This document shows, in pieces, positions 1 to 9,785 of a DNA stretch of 64,000 nucleotides. A program made the position numbers and the translations under genes. The notes under the pieces were generated by a model. It had not been told where the DNA came from, searched no databases, and was given only the letters and a program-made list of their open reading frames with translations. Positions within the stretch are counted from its first letter, which is position 1, and every line of letters begins with the position of its first letter. Where the stretch lies: positions 92,451 through 156,450 of the forward strand of contig DASZPH010000120.1 of NCBI GenBank assembly GCA_035550375.1, in the 5' to 3' direction. This DNA is from DASSFG01 sp035550375. Its GTDB lineage: Bacteria > Planctomycetota > Planctomycetia > Pirellulales > JAICIG01.

Positions 1-371
1 TGGGCCAGCGTCCGGAGGAACTCGAACGAGTGCTGTTTCTTCTGGAGCGGATACGTCTCCGGGTCGGCCCAGCCGTGGACGACGACTCGCGTGGCCTGCA
101 GTTCCGTCTCTTGGCCTTTGGCGGGGGACGCCTTGACCAGGCCTTCGACGGTCACGCTGCAACCTGCGCCGAGGTGCTTGACCTCGCTGTCGTAATTCGC
201 CAGCCCGCTTTCCGCGATCACCTGCAGGTTGCCGAACGACGAGCCGTCGTTGATTTCCAAGAAGCTGAAGCCACCCTTTGAATCGCGTCGCGTGCGCACC
301 CAGCCTTGCAGCCGCACTTCGTGTCCTACCAAAGCCGCCTTGCGCGCCTCCGCGATGCTGATCTTCTCCAT
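1..371 (-). CDS. asnS: asparaginyl-tRNA synthetase, N-terminal part (cut by window edge)
   Basis: Charges tRNA-Asn with asparagine in the cytoplasm. The reverse strand reads from an ATG at 371 (MEKISIAEARKAALVGHEV) without a stop to base 1, giving 123 codons of an OB-fold anticodon-binding domain. Recognisable pieces are VRLQGWVRTRRDSKGGFSF, EINDGSSFGNLQVI and, near the edge, PLQKKQHSFEFLRTLA, which match the start of class IIb Asn/Asp-type synthetases; the KGGFSF and QKK-HS-EFLR pattern favours AsnS over AspS. The catalytic domain lies to the left, outside the window. The reading frame is clean and the family call is firm; the choice between AsnS and a related amidotransferase-dependent paralogue cannot be settled on this fragment. 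Confidence 0.88.
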   Translation of the reverse strand, partial: MEKISIAEARKAALVGHEVRLQGWVRTRRDSKGGFSFLEINDGSSFGNLQVIAESGLANYDSEVKHLGAGCSVTVEGLVKASPAKGQETELQATRVVVHGWADPETYPLQKKQHSFEFLRTLA

Positions 372-788
372 GCCGCCAGTATATACGCTGCGGTCCGTTG
401 CGACAGGAGGGCCGATCGAGCTCGGGCTGTTCAGATGGCCGGGGAACTGGCTGCTTTCTTGCAACGAGCTTGTGGAAAGGTAGTGTTCGTCGAACCAAGT
501 TGGGCGAGCCACGAGCAAACCACATGCCCGAAGCCGCGAACGGCTCTCGCGAATCGAGCGCGCTCAGTGAACCTCACCGTTCCGGGTGGAGGAGGCGGAA
601 AACGGTCGTTAGAATCTGAGGACGCCTTCTTGCTTGCAAATTGACATCCGAAAGCACCTCATGAGCGTCGTTCCAACCGACGGAGATGAAAGGGTGGCCT
701 GGCCCCATCGCGCCCACGATGTTTACGCGGGTACGGGCGGTTTGCGGCGCGGTTTCCCTGCGTTTCTCTCGCAGCAGTAGGTTCTCTT
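372..788. other. intergenic stretch without a supported gene
   Basis: About 417 bases between the divergently transcribed asnS and the sigma-54 activator. Short open frames exist on both strands but have arginine/serine-rich shadow composition and no recognisable protein. It must hold the promoters of both genes. I saw no convincing -24/-12 or -35/-10 pair and no hairpin worth naming. Confidence 0.5.
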
Positions 789-2159
<1,371 letters not shown>

Positions 2160-2243
2160 AACTCGCTTTTCTTTTGACGGCGTCTCTCTGTCAACTCCGG
2201 AGCGTTCGACTTCGACTTACATCGTGTTTACCTTTTAGCCGGG

Positions 2244-2263
2244 AGCCAACGGCGACCGCGAGG
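2244..2263 (+). repeat. dispersed repeat, family B variant
   Basis: The 20 bases AGCCAACGGCGACCGCGAGG occur here and again exactly at 55916-55935. They are a variant of the longer element found at 30118-30147 and 61713-61742 (shared core GCCAACGGCG-CCGCGA). It lies between two convergent genes and in no coding frame. Confidence 0.6.
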
Positions 2264-2299
2264 TTGGCACCGCGAATGGGGCGAGCGGTATTTTCGGAA

Positions 2300-2692
2300 C
2301 TAGCTCTGGCCCACAAGCTGCAAGAGCAGCCGCATCAGTTCCTGGCGGAACGCAGGTTTGTTCAGATGGTAATCGATGCCGGCCTCGACGGAGCGGATCC
2401 GGTCTTCTTGACTGCGAAATGCCGTGATGGCGATCAGCACCGGGTGCACGGGTTCTAACTGCTGGCGCAACCGTCGCGCAAATTCCCACCCGTCCATATC
2501 GGGCAGTCCAATATCGAGGAGGACGATTTGCGGCACGAACTCCAGCGCCGTCTCCATGCCTTGGCTCGCGGTTGCCGCGGTGCGCACGTCGCAACCGAGC
2601 AGACGCGCATACCGCGACAGAAAATCCGCCGTGTCCGGATGGTCCTCGACCACGAGGACGCGCGGCCCCGGTGACGCCGATACGTCCGTCAT
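2300..2692 (-). CDS. single-domain response regulator (CheY-like receiver)
   Basis: A stand-alone phospho-acceptor domain of 130 residues. It has the acidic pair in VLVVEDHPDTADFL, the phospho-acceptor aspartate in IVLLDIGLPDMDGWEF and the conserved lysine in YHLNKPAF, with no output domain. The ATG at 2692 (MTDVSASPGPRVLVV) puts the receiver at the usual distance from the N-terminus; the frame stays open upstream to 2839, but that part is low-complexity and unlike a protein domain. Such proteins shuttle phosphoryl groups or act by protein contact. It converges on the sigma-54 activator and has no kinase neighbour in this window. Confidence 0.85.
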   Translation of the reverse strand: MTDVSASPGPRVLVVEDHPDTADFLSRYARLLGCDVRTAATASQGMETALEFVPQIVLLDIGLPDMDGWEFARRLRQQLEPVHPVLIAITAFRSQEDRIRSVEAGIDYHLNKPAFRQELMRLLLQLVGQS

Positions 2693-3083
2693 CAATTTGA
2701 GTTTGGCTGCAACTTGGAGGGAACCATGAACGGTGGGCGGGCTGGCTGTCCGTGTTTCGGAGGGGGTCTCCGGGTCCAGGGTATGAGATCGGACAACGCC
2801 TGGATTGACCCGTAGTTTGATTTGCGTCCCACGTCGCACACTTCACCGGTAGTGTGCCCGTCGCCGCCGGTTACGGGCTTCTGCAACACGGTGTGCAGCC
2901 ACCTGGAACCCACCCATCAAAGCAATTGTCGCGCCACGACAATCGGCTGCAATGGGCACTTTGATGTAAGCCCCTTTCGCACAACGGAGAGAGGGCCGAG
3001 AAAAAATCTCCAGAGCCCGCACGAGTGCGACAGAGCGTCGCAGCAATCGCACGTCGACCGCGACACATCGTCGCGGTATTCTC
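2693..3083. other. intergenic stretch without a supported gene
   Basis: About 390 bases between two minus-strand genes. No open frame here looks like a protein, and no clear terminator or promoter was seen. It contains the upstream region of the receiver gene and the downstream region of trxB. Confidence 0.5.
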
Positions 3084-4130
3084 CTAGTGGGCCTGATGTG
3101 CCAGCCAGCGCTCGGCGTCGAGCGCGGCCATGCAGCCGCTGCCGGCGGCCGTAATCGCCTGGCGATAGTAGTCGTCGGCCACGTCGCCGGCGGCAAACAC
3201 CCCCTCGACGCTCGTGTTGGTGCGGAAGGGAACCGTCCACTTGATGTACTTCTTCGGCGTCAGATCGAGCTTCCCTTCCAGGAAGCGCGTGTTGGGCGTG
3301 TGGCCGATCGCCAGAAACATGCCGGAAGCCGGGACTTCGCGGGTCGAGTTCTTGACGACGTCGCGCAGCCGCACGCCGGTGACGCCCTCGCGCTGGTTGC
3401 CCAGCACCTCGTCAACGACGCTGTTCCATTCCATGTCGATCTTGGCGTCGCTGAGCACGCGTTCGGCCATGATCTTCGAGGCCCGCAACTCGTCGCGGCG
3501 GTGCACCATGTGAATCTTGCTGGCGAATTTTGAAAGGTAGCTCGCCTCTTCGCAGGCCGAGTCTCCCCCGCCCACGACGACCAGCGGCTTGTTGCGGAAA
3601 CGGGGCAGCGCACCATCGCATACGGCACAGGCGCTGACGCCGAAGTTCTTGTACTTGTCTTCGCTGGGCATACCCAGATAGTTGGCCCGCGCGCCCGTGG
3701 CGATGATCACGGCCTCCGCTTCGACCGGCTCGCCGCCGGCCGGGAAGAGCTTGAACGGCCGCTTGGAGAAATCGACTTCGACAATGTCGTCCGTGATGAT
3801 CCGCGTGCCGAAATTCTTGGCTTGCTGGCGCATCAACTCCATCAGTTCCGGGCCGCTCACGCCCTGCTTCGTGTGGGGCGCCATGAGTTGCCGCTGCCCC
3901 TTCTCGATGGAGTTATCGAGGTACGATTCGAGGTCGCCGTGGGGAAAGCCCGGGTAGTTCTCCACCTCCGTTGTGAGCGCCAGTTGTCCTAGCGGCAGTG
4001 TGCCGGCGATCCGGTTCTCCTCGGTGATCGCCCCCTCGAACACCAGCGGTGCCAGCGAGGCCCGCGCCGTATAAATGGCGGCAGCCCACCCCGCCGGCCC
4101 GCTCCCCACGATGACCACTTTCTCGGCCAA
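3084..4130 (-). CDS. trxB: thioredoxin reductase
   Basis: NADPH-dependent flavoenzyme that reduces thioredoxin in the cytoplasm. The FAD-binding motif GSGPAGWAAAIYTARA is at residues 9-24, the redox pair is C168-A-V-C171 (SACAVCDG), the NADPH-binding motif is GGGDSACEEA, and the C-terminal FAD segment reads GDVADDYYRQAITAAGSGC. The length of 348 is slightly above the common 310-320 because of small insertions. The start is TTG at 4130: the reverse strand carries GGGAG nine bases upstream and no in-frame ATG fits. It stands alone, with no thioredoxin gene nearby. Confidence 0.95.
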   Translation of the reverse strand: MAEKVVIVGSGPAGWAAAIYTARASLAPLVFEGAITEENRIAGTLPLGQLALTTEVENYPGFPHGDLESYLDNSIEKGQRQLMAPHTKQGVSGPELMELMRQQAKNFGTRIITDDIVEVDFSKRPFKLFPAGGEPVEAEAVIIATGARANYLGMPSEDKYKNFGVSACAVCDGALPRFRNKPLVVVGGGDSACEEASYLSKFASKIHMVHRRDELRASKIMAERVLSDAKIDMEWNSVVDEVLGNQREGVTGVRLRDVVKNSTREVPASGMFLAIGHTPNTRFLEGKLDLTPKKYIKWTVPFRTNTSVEGVFAAGDVADDYYRQAITAAGSGCMAALDAERWLAHQAH

Positions 4131-4301
4131 TTTGGCAATCTCCCTTTTTTCGCTATGACGCCGCCCTCAGCGGCGCCGGCACTTCGTGAGCGTTCTACCT
4201 GAATCTCCGCCGACATTATAGGTGCGGCGGCTACTGCGCCTACCACGTTCGGCTTGCCGGAAACAACTGCTAAGGCATATTCTTCTTGTAGGAGAAAAAC
4301 C

Positions 4302-5828
4302 ATGTCGCAAGCAGTGGCAAGCGGAGTCTGGACCGGGCAACACTTCGTCGACGGCCGATGGCTGCCGCTCATGGGGGAGCGATTCGAAAGCTTGAATCCG
4401 GCACGCGCCGACGAAGTTCTCGGCCACTATCCCCGCGGCACGGCCGCCGACGTCGATCAGGCCGTTACCGCGGCCCGCGCCGCCTTTGACCCCTGGCGAC
4501 GCCAGAGCCGGGTGAAACGGGGGGAATTGTTTCTTCGGCTGGCCGAACTGATCGATCGCCAAACCGACGAGTTGGCCCGCGTGCTCGCCTCGGAGAGCGG
4601 CAAGGTTTTCGACGAAGCCCGCGCCGAGGTGGTCGAGGGGCTGCACATGGTGCAGTACGTCTTCGGCACGGCCCGTCAGCCCAGCGGCCAGGTGATCGAC
4701 TCCGAAATCGAAGCCAAAGACCTTTATGTCCGCCGCAAGCCGCGCGGCGTCGTCGCGGTGATCACCCCCTGGAATTTTCCCTTCGCCGTCCCCCTGTGGA
4801 TGCTCGCCCCGAGCCTTCTAGAGGGAAACACCGCGGTCTTTAAGCCGTCGGAAGAGACGCCCGAAATCGGCCAGCGCTTGGTGCGGCTGTTTGAGGACGC
4901 CGGCTTTCCGAGCGGGGTGATCAATCTGGTGCACGGCCTGGGTGAAGAGGCGGGCGACGCGCTGGCCCGGCACCAGCAGGTCGACGTGGTTTGTTTCACG
5001 GGCAGTTATGAGGTCGGCTCGCATATTCGCAAGGTGGCCGCTGAGCACCCGCACAAGAGCTGCGCGCTGGAGATGGGTTCCAAGAGCGCGGTGATCGTCT
5101 GTGAAGACGCCTCGCTCGACCTGGCCGTGAACGCCGCCGTTCTCAGCGCCTTCAAGACGACCGGGCAGCGCTGCGTGTCGGCGGGGCGCGTGCTGGTGCA
5201 CCAGCGCCGCTACGACGAATTCGCCGCCGGCCTGGTCGAGCGGGCGCGGCAAATTTGCTTCGCCGACCCGTTTGCGCCGGGCGCCTTCGCCGGACCGCTC
5301 ATCAACCAGCGGGCCGTCGAAAAGGTGGCCTACTACAATAACCTGGCCCGGCAGGAGGGAGCGGAGGTTCTGCTCGACGGCGGACGGATGATGGACGGCG
5401 AGCATCGGGCGGGCCATTTCATGTCGCCTTTCGTCTACCGGCAGACCTACCGGCCCGAGGCGCGGACGATCCACGAGGAAGTGTTCGGCCCCCATCTGGC
5501 GATCGTCCCGTTCGCCAGCGATGAGGAGGCAATCCACATTTACAACGACACGCCCTACGGCCTTTCGATGGCCGTGATCACCGAAGACTACCGCCGCTGG
5601 CGGCTTTACCGCGACGAGTGCGACTACGGCATGGGCTACGTCAACCTGCCGTGCATCGGCGCCGAGGTCCATCTGCCGTTTGGCGGCGTGAAGCGCAGCG
5701 GCAACGGGCAGCCCTCGGCGGCCGCGCTGGTCGACGCGGTGACGCATCGCGTGGCCTTCACCGTCAACCACGCTCGCACCATCACGATGGCGCAGGGCAT
5801 GAGCGCACGGGTGCCCGAATCAAAGTGA
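4302..5828 (+). CDS. NAD(P)-dependent aldehyde dehydrogenase
   Basis: Oxidises an aldehyde to the acid. The 508-residue product has the family's catalytic set: N158 in TPWNFP, general base E257 in LEMGSK and nucleophile C291 in GQRC. I start it at the ATG at 4302 because TAGGAG lies eight bases upstream; the frame also opens earlier at 4254. The next gene, 26 bases on, is a class III aminotransferase, so a semialdehyde made by transamination is the likely substrate (for example from GABA, 5-aminovalerate or lysine). The glycine-poor LEMGSK in place of the common LELGGK is a mild oddity. The exact substrate cannot be read from sequence. Confidence 0.9.
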   Translation: MSQAVASGVWTGQHFVDGRWLPLMGERFESLNPARADEVLGHYPRGTAADVDQAVTAARAAFDPWRRQSRVKRGELFLRLAELIDRQTDELARVLASESGKVFDEARAEVVEGLHMVQYVFGTARQPSGQVIDSEIEAKDLYVRRKPRGVVAVITPWNFPFAVPLWMLAPSLLEGNTAVFKPSEETPEIGQRLVRLFEDAGFPSGVINLVHGLGEEAGDALARHQQVDVVCFTGSYEVGSHIRKVAAEHPHKSCALEMGSKSAVIVCEDASLDLAVNAAVLSAFKTTGQRCVSAGRVLVHQRRYDEFAAGLVERARQICFADPFAPGAFAGPLINQRAVEKVAYYNNLARQEGAEVLLDGGRMMDGEHRAGHFMSPFVYRQTYRPEARTIHEEVFGPHLAIVPFASDEEAIHIYNDTPYGLSMAVITEDYRRWRLYRDECDYGMGYVNLPCIGAEVHLPFGGVKRSGNGQPSAAALVDAVTHRVAFTVNHARTITMAQGMSARVPESK

Positions 5829-5854
5829 CCGCCAACGCAAAGGGTAACACGAGT

Positions 5855-7168
5855 ATGGACGCTCCCCGTCTTCTCACTTCGCTGCCGGGTCCCAAAGCGG
5901 CCCACTGGATCGCCCGCGACGAGCGGGTGATCTCGCCTTCGTACACGCGCGGCTATCCCCTGGTCGCGGCCCGCGGTTGGGGCTGCGTGCTGGAAGACGT
6001 CGACGGAAACCTGTTTCTCGACTTCACCGCCGGCATCGCGGTCAACGCCACGGGCCATTCGCACCCGGAGGTCGTGGGGGCGATCGCCGACCAGGCCGAG
6101 AAGCTGATCCACATGTCGGGCACCGACTTCTACTACGGTCCGGAAATCGAGCTTGCCGAAAGGCTGGCGGCGCTGGCCCCCGGCAGCGATCCGAAGAAGG
6201 TCTTTTTCGCCAACAGCGGGGCGGAAACAATCGAAGCGGCCCTCAAGCTGGCCCGGCATCACACCGGGCGGCAGCGCGTCATCTCGTGCTACGGGGCTTT
6301 TCACGGACGGACCTACGGGGCGATGTCGCTCGGCGGCTCGAAAGCCCTGCACCAGCAAGGGTTTGGCCCCTTGCTCTCGGGAGTGCAGCGGATCCATTTC
6401 GACTGTCCGGTCGAGGAGATCGAAGAGCTGTTCGCCACCGTTTGCCCGCCGGACGAGGTCGCGGCCATCTTCGTCGAGCCGATCCAGGGGGAAGGGGGCT
6501 ACCGCGTTCCGTCCCCTGGTTTCTTGCCCATGCTGCGATCGGTCTGCGATCGGCATGGAATTCTGCTGGTGGCCGACGAGGTGCAGTCGGGCATGGGCAG
6601 AACGGGCAAGATGTTCGCCATCGAGCATTTTGGCGTCGTGCCCGACATGGTCTGTCTGGCCAAGGGGATCGCCAGCGGTTTGCCGCTGGGAGCGCTCATC
6701 ACGCGGGCCAGTATCATGGACTGGCCGCCGGGAAGCCACGCTTCGACGTTCGGCGGTAACCCGGTGAGCTGCCGGGCCGCGCTGGCGACGTTCGATCTGA
6801 TCGAGCGGGAGTACATGGCCAACGCCGTCGAACGAGGCGAGCAACTCGGCGCGGGGCTGGCCGCCCTGGCCGAATCGTGCCCCGTTCTGGCCAACCCGCG
6901 GGGTCTCGGTTTGATGCGGGCCATCGACGTGGTGGACGGCAACGGGGCCGATCCGCACCTTCGCCACGCCCTGCTTGACGCGGCCTTCCAGCGGGGGCTG
7001 CTCCTCTTAGGGTGCGGCCGGTCGGGCATTCGTTTTTGCCCGGCCTTGTGCGTGAGCGCCAAACAGGTTACCACTGCTTTGTCGGTTCTCGGCGAGGTTG
7101 CCGCGGCTCATGTGGGTGCCGCGCCCGGTCAGCCGATCGAAGGGGACGTCTTCGACGACGCGATGTAA
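5855..7168 (+). CDS. class III PLP-dependent aminotransferase (omega-amino acid type)
   Basis: Moves an amino group, typically from a terminal amine, to a 2-oxoacid. Of the 437 residues, PLP sites are SGAETIEAALKLAR (121-134), D241 in the DEVQSGMGRTG segment and Schiff-base K270 in CLAKGIASGLPLGA. The sequence resembles GABA/4-aminobutyrate and ornithine-type transaminases. The ATG at 5855 follows closely on the aldehyde dehydrogenase stop; the frame continues upstream to 5618, but that part is the shadow of the previous gene. Pairing with the dehydrogenase suggests a two-step route from an omega-amine through a semialdehyde to a carboxylate. Confidence 0.9.
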   Translation: MDAPRLLTSLPGPKAAHWIARDERVISPSYTRGYPLVAARGWGCVLEDVDGNLFLDFTAGIAVNATGHSHPEVVGAIADQAEKLIHMSGTDFYYGPEIELAERLAALAPGSDPKKVFFANSGAETIEAALKLARHHTGRQRVISCYGAFHGRTYGAMSLGGSKALHQQGFGPLLSGVQRIHFDCPVEEIEELFATVCPPDEVAAIFVEPIQGEGGYRVPSPGFLPMLRSVCDRHGILLVADEVQSGMGRTGKMFAIEHFGVVPDMVCLAKGIASGLPLGALITRASIMDWPPGSHASTFGGNPVSCRAALATFDLIEREYMANAVERGEQLGAGLAALAESCPVLANPRGLGLMRAIDVVDGNGADPHLRHALLDAAFQRGLLLLGCGRSGIRFCPALCVSAKQVTTALSVLGEVAAAHVGAAPGQPIEGDVFDDAM

Positions 7169-7207
7169 CCTGTTTTTCGACGCCGAAGAGCGGCTCCCGG
7201 GAGACCT

Positions 7208-8335
7208 ATGGCAGACGTGCTGGTGCGACCTGTAGAATCTTGGCGCGACCGTCGTCAGTTTGTTCGATTTGCGTTCGACCACTACCGCAACGATCCGAAC
7301 TGGATTCCTCCCCTGCTGGGGAACCAGCGCGAGTTGCTGGGCTACAAGCGGCATCCTTTCTACGACAACGCCGAGGCTCAGACATTTCTGGCCGAGCACA
7401 ACGGCCAGGTGTGCGGCCGGATTGCCGCCATCGTCAACCGGGCGCACAACGAGTTTTATAAGGAGCGCCGCGGCTTTTTTGGCTTCTTCGAGTCGATCGA
7501 CGACCCGGCGGTGGCGCGGGCCCTGTTCGACGCTGCCGCCCGCTGGCTGAAGTCTCGCGGCATGGAATCCTTCCGCGGACCAGCAAACCCCTCGATGAAC
7601 TACGAATGCGGGCTGCTGATTCAAGGTTTCGACAGCCCCCCCACCTTCATGATGACCTACAATCCGCCGTATTACGAGCGGTTGGTCGAGGGTTATGGGT
7701 TTGCCAAGGGACACGATCTGCTGGCCTACCTGGGTGAGCGGGGCGACCTGCCACGGGTTGCGGAGCGGCTCAACCCGCTGGCCGACCAGGCCCAGGCCCG
7801 TTGCCAGGCCGTCATCCGCACCACCAATCGCAAAACGTTCCGGGCCGACGTCGAAGCGTTCGTCGATTTGTACAATCGCACGCTCACGGTCAACTGGGGT
7901 TTCGTGCCGTTGCCGCCAGGCGAGATGCGTAAACTGGCCACCTCGCTGGAGCACCTGATCGTGCCCGAAATGGCCGTGATGGCCGAAGTCGACGGCCAGG
8001 CGGTCGGCGCCATTATCGGCCTGCCCGACTACAACCCGCGCATCAAGGAGATCGGCGGCCGGTTGTTTCCTTTCGGCGTCTTTCGCTTGCTGAGCAAGAA
8101 GCGAGACATCAAACGTCTGCGCGTCCTGAGCATCAACGTCGTTCCCGAGTATCAGCGATGGGGGCTGGGTCTCGTGCTCATGAAGGCCCTTTCACCCAAG
8201 GGGATCGAGCTCGGTTTCGACGAAGCCGAGTTCTCCTGGATCTCGGAAGACAACGACCTGGCCCGCCTCGGCCTGGAGAAGGGGGGCGCGAAAGTCTACA
8301 AAAAGTACCGCATGTACGATCTTGAGCGGATCTGA
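7208..8335 (+). CDS. GNAT-like N-acetyltransferase
   Basis: A 375-residue protein. The C-terminal third looks like a GNAT fold: LRVLSINVVPEYQRWGLG is the acetyl-CoA loop (motif A, Q/R-x-x-G-x-G/A form), followed by SWISEDNDLARLGLEKGGA, as in late GNAT strands. The N-terminal two thirds (VRPVESWRDRRQFVRFAF onward) resemble large planctomycete and proteobacterial acyltransferase-like proteins of unknown substrate. It lies 39 bases after the aminotransferase and 18 before the MazG-like gene, so it is likely in one transcript, though I cannot link its job to theirs. Confidence 0.78.
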   Translation: MADVLVRPVESWRDRRQFVRFAFDHYRNDPNWIPPLLGNQRELLGYKRHPFYDNAEAQTFLAEHNGQVCGRIAAIVNRAHNEFYKERRGFFGFFESIDDPAVARALFDAAARWLKSRGMESFRGPANPSMNYECGLLIQGFDSPPTFMMTYNPPYYERLVEGYGFAKGHDLLAYLGERGDLPRVAERLNPLADQAQARCQAVIRTTNRKTFRADVEAFVDLYNRTLTVNWGFVPLPPGEMRKLATSLEHLIVPEMAVMAEVDGQAVGAIIGLPDYNPRIKEIGGRLFPFGVFRLLSKKRDIKRLRVLSINVVPEYQRWGLGLVLMKALSPKGIELGFDEAEFSWISEDNDLARLGLEKGGAKVYKKYRMYDLERI

Positions 8336-8353
8336 TTCAGGGATGCCGACCGG

Positions 8354-8704
8354 ATGAGCGACGAGCGGACGACCTTGTCTGAATTGCGGGAACTCGTCCG
8401 CCAGTTCGTCGACGAGCGCGACTGGCGGCAATTTCACACGCCCAAGAATCTTGCCATGTCTCTGGCCATCGAGGCCGCCGAGTTGATGGAGCATTTCCAG
8501 TGGATCACGCCGGAAGAGTCGAGAGCCGTCGCTCACGACGGGGCGGCCCGATCCGCCGCTGGCGAGGAGCTCGCCGACGTCGTCTGCTATGCCCTGGCGT
8601 TGGCCAACGAGCTGGGTCTTGACGTGGCGAGCGCCGTGCGCGACAAGATGGTGAAGAACGCCCAAAAGTATCCGGCCGCCGAGTACCGGGGCCGCTACGG
8701 GTAG
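8354..8704 (+). CDS. MazG-like nucleotide pyrophosphohydrolase (dCTPase/RS21-C6 type)
   Basis: Predicted house-cleaning enzyme that hydrolyses (d)NTPs to monophosphates. The 116-residue all-alpha protein has the metal-binding motifs SLAIEAAELMEHFQW (ExxE with HFQW) and GEELADVVCYALALANELG (E-x-x-x-D), and the RDWRQFHTPKNLAMSL N-terminus characteristic of the dCTP pyrophosphatase branch. It has a single domain, as expected. It is closely spaced with the upstream GNAT gene. Confidence 0.88.
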   Translation: MSDERTTLSELRELVRQFVDERDWRQFHTPKNLAMSLAIEAAELMEHFQWITPEESRAVAHDGAARSAAGEELADVVCYALALANELGLDVASAVRDKMVKNAQKYPAAEYRGRYG

Positions 8705-8738
8705 CCCCGCGCCGCTGGCCTTCCGGAGAATGACACGC

Positions 8739-9593
8739 ATGAAAGCTTATTTGCGGATCTGCTTCCCCGTCTTCTTGATTTTTGCGTTACGCGCCGCAGC
8801 TCTCGGCGACGAACTCAAGATGAACGTGCGCAAGGCGGTGCCGGTTGCCGACGACCAAACATCGCCCCCGAAGCGCGTCGACGTGCAGGTCGCCTGGGAT
8901 CCGGCCGAGACGGCCATCATCATCGTTGACATGTGGGACGACCACCACTGCAAGAGTGCCGCGGCTCGCGTGGCCGAAATGGCGCCCGCCATGAACCGTG
9001 CGGTGAAGGCCGCGCGTGCCAAGGGCGTGTTCGTGATCCACGCGCCGAGCGACTGCATGGATTTCTACGAGGGAACGCCGCAACGCCAGCGCGCCATCGA
9101 CGCGCCGCTCGCCAAGGCGAGGGTGGCCTTCAAGTGGAACAACTTCGACCCGAACCATGAAGGGCCGCTTGATCCGGAAGTAGCCGAGAACGGTTGCTCC
9201 TGCGACACCAAGGAGCCGTGCAACCCCAGCTTCAAAGCCTGGAAGCGGGAGATCGCGGCCATCGAGATCGCGCCGGCAGACGCCGTGAGCGACAAGGGGC
9301 CAGAGATCTACAATCTGCTGCGCCAGCACCAAATCGAGCACGTCATTGTGATGGGCGTGCACACGAACATCTGCGTCCTCGGCCGGCCTTTCGGCATCCG
9401 GCAGCTCGTCTATCAGGGCGAGGACGTCGTTCTCTGCCGCGACTTGACCGACTCGTATCACCGCCGCCAGAAGGGGAGCCATTTCGACGGTCTGGAGGCG
9501 ATCATCCGCCACATCGAGCGCTATTGGTGCCCCACGATCACCAGCGAGTCGCTCACCGGCGATTCGCCGTTTCAATTTGCGGCTGCAAAGTGA
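8739..9593 (+). CDS. secreted isochorismatase-like cysteine hydrolase
   Basis: A hydrolase of the isochorismatase/nicotinamidase fold, exported. Residues 1-23 form a signal peptide (hydrophobic FPVFLIFALRAAAL). The catalytic set is D64 (IIVDMWDDHH) and C212 (GVHTNICVLGRP). I choose the ATG at 8739 over 8730 because GGAG at 8725-8728 is ten bases from the former and only one from the latter. A cysteine cluster C153-S-C155 with C161 sits in a loop and could form a disulfide or bind metal outside the cytoplasm. The substrate is unknown; exported members are common in planctomycetes. Confidence 0.85.
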   Translation: MKAYLRICFPVFLIFALRAAALGDELKMNVRKAVPVADDQTSPPKRVDVQVAWDPAETAIIIVDMWDDHHCKSAAARVAEMAPAMNRAVKAARAKGVFVIHAPSDCMDFYEGTPQRQRAIDAPLAKARVAFKWNNFDPNHEGPLDPEVAENGCSCDTKEPCNPSFKAWKREIAAIEIAPADAVSDKGPEIYNLLRQHQIEHVIVMGVHTNICVLGRPFGIRQLVYQGEDVVLCRDLTDSYHRRQKGSHFDGLEAIIRHIERYWCPTITSESLTGDSPFQFAAAK

Positions 9594-9595
9594 GT

Positions 9596-9632
9596 CCCCT
9601 CTCCCGCTGGGAGAGGGCTAGGGTGAGGGCGG
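9596..9632 (+). repeat. dispersed hairpin repeat, family A copy 1
   Basis: CCCTCTCCC and GGGAGAGGG flank a 3-base loop, followed by the tail CTAGGGTGAGGGCGGG. Near-identical units occur at 34395-34430, 34462-34500 (inverted), 34507-34544 and 34634-34672 (inverted). It starts two bases after the stop of the preceding gene. Confidence 0.75.
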
Positions 9633-9785
9633 GTGGAACCAGCGAACTCATTCTTGCGCGGCTCTAGAAGCCAGCCCCCGCATGGCCTTCGACATTCGGT
9701 GATGGCCCAACCGTGGCACATCGCCGCGCCGCCAATTACACTAACGAGCCACAACCTGCTCTCTTCCCGCCCGTGAGGACCTGCC

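Noticed and set aside
372..788. small ORFs upstream of the sigma-54 activator
   Set aside because: Serine/arginine-rich, overlapping one another in different frames, no ribosome-binding site or family resemblance.
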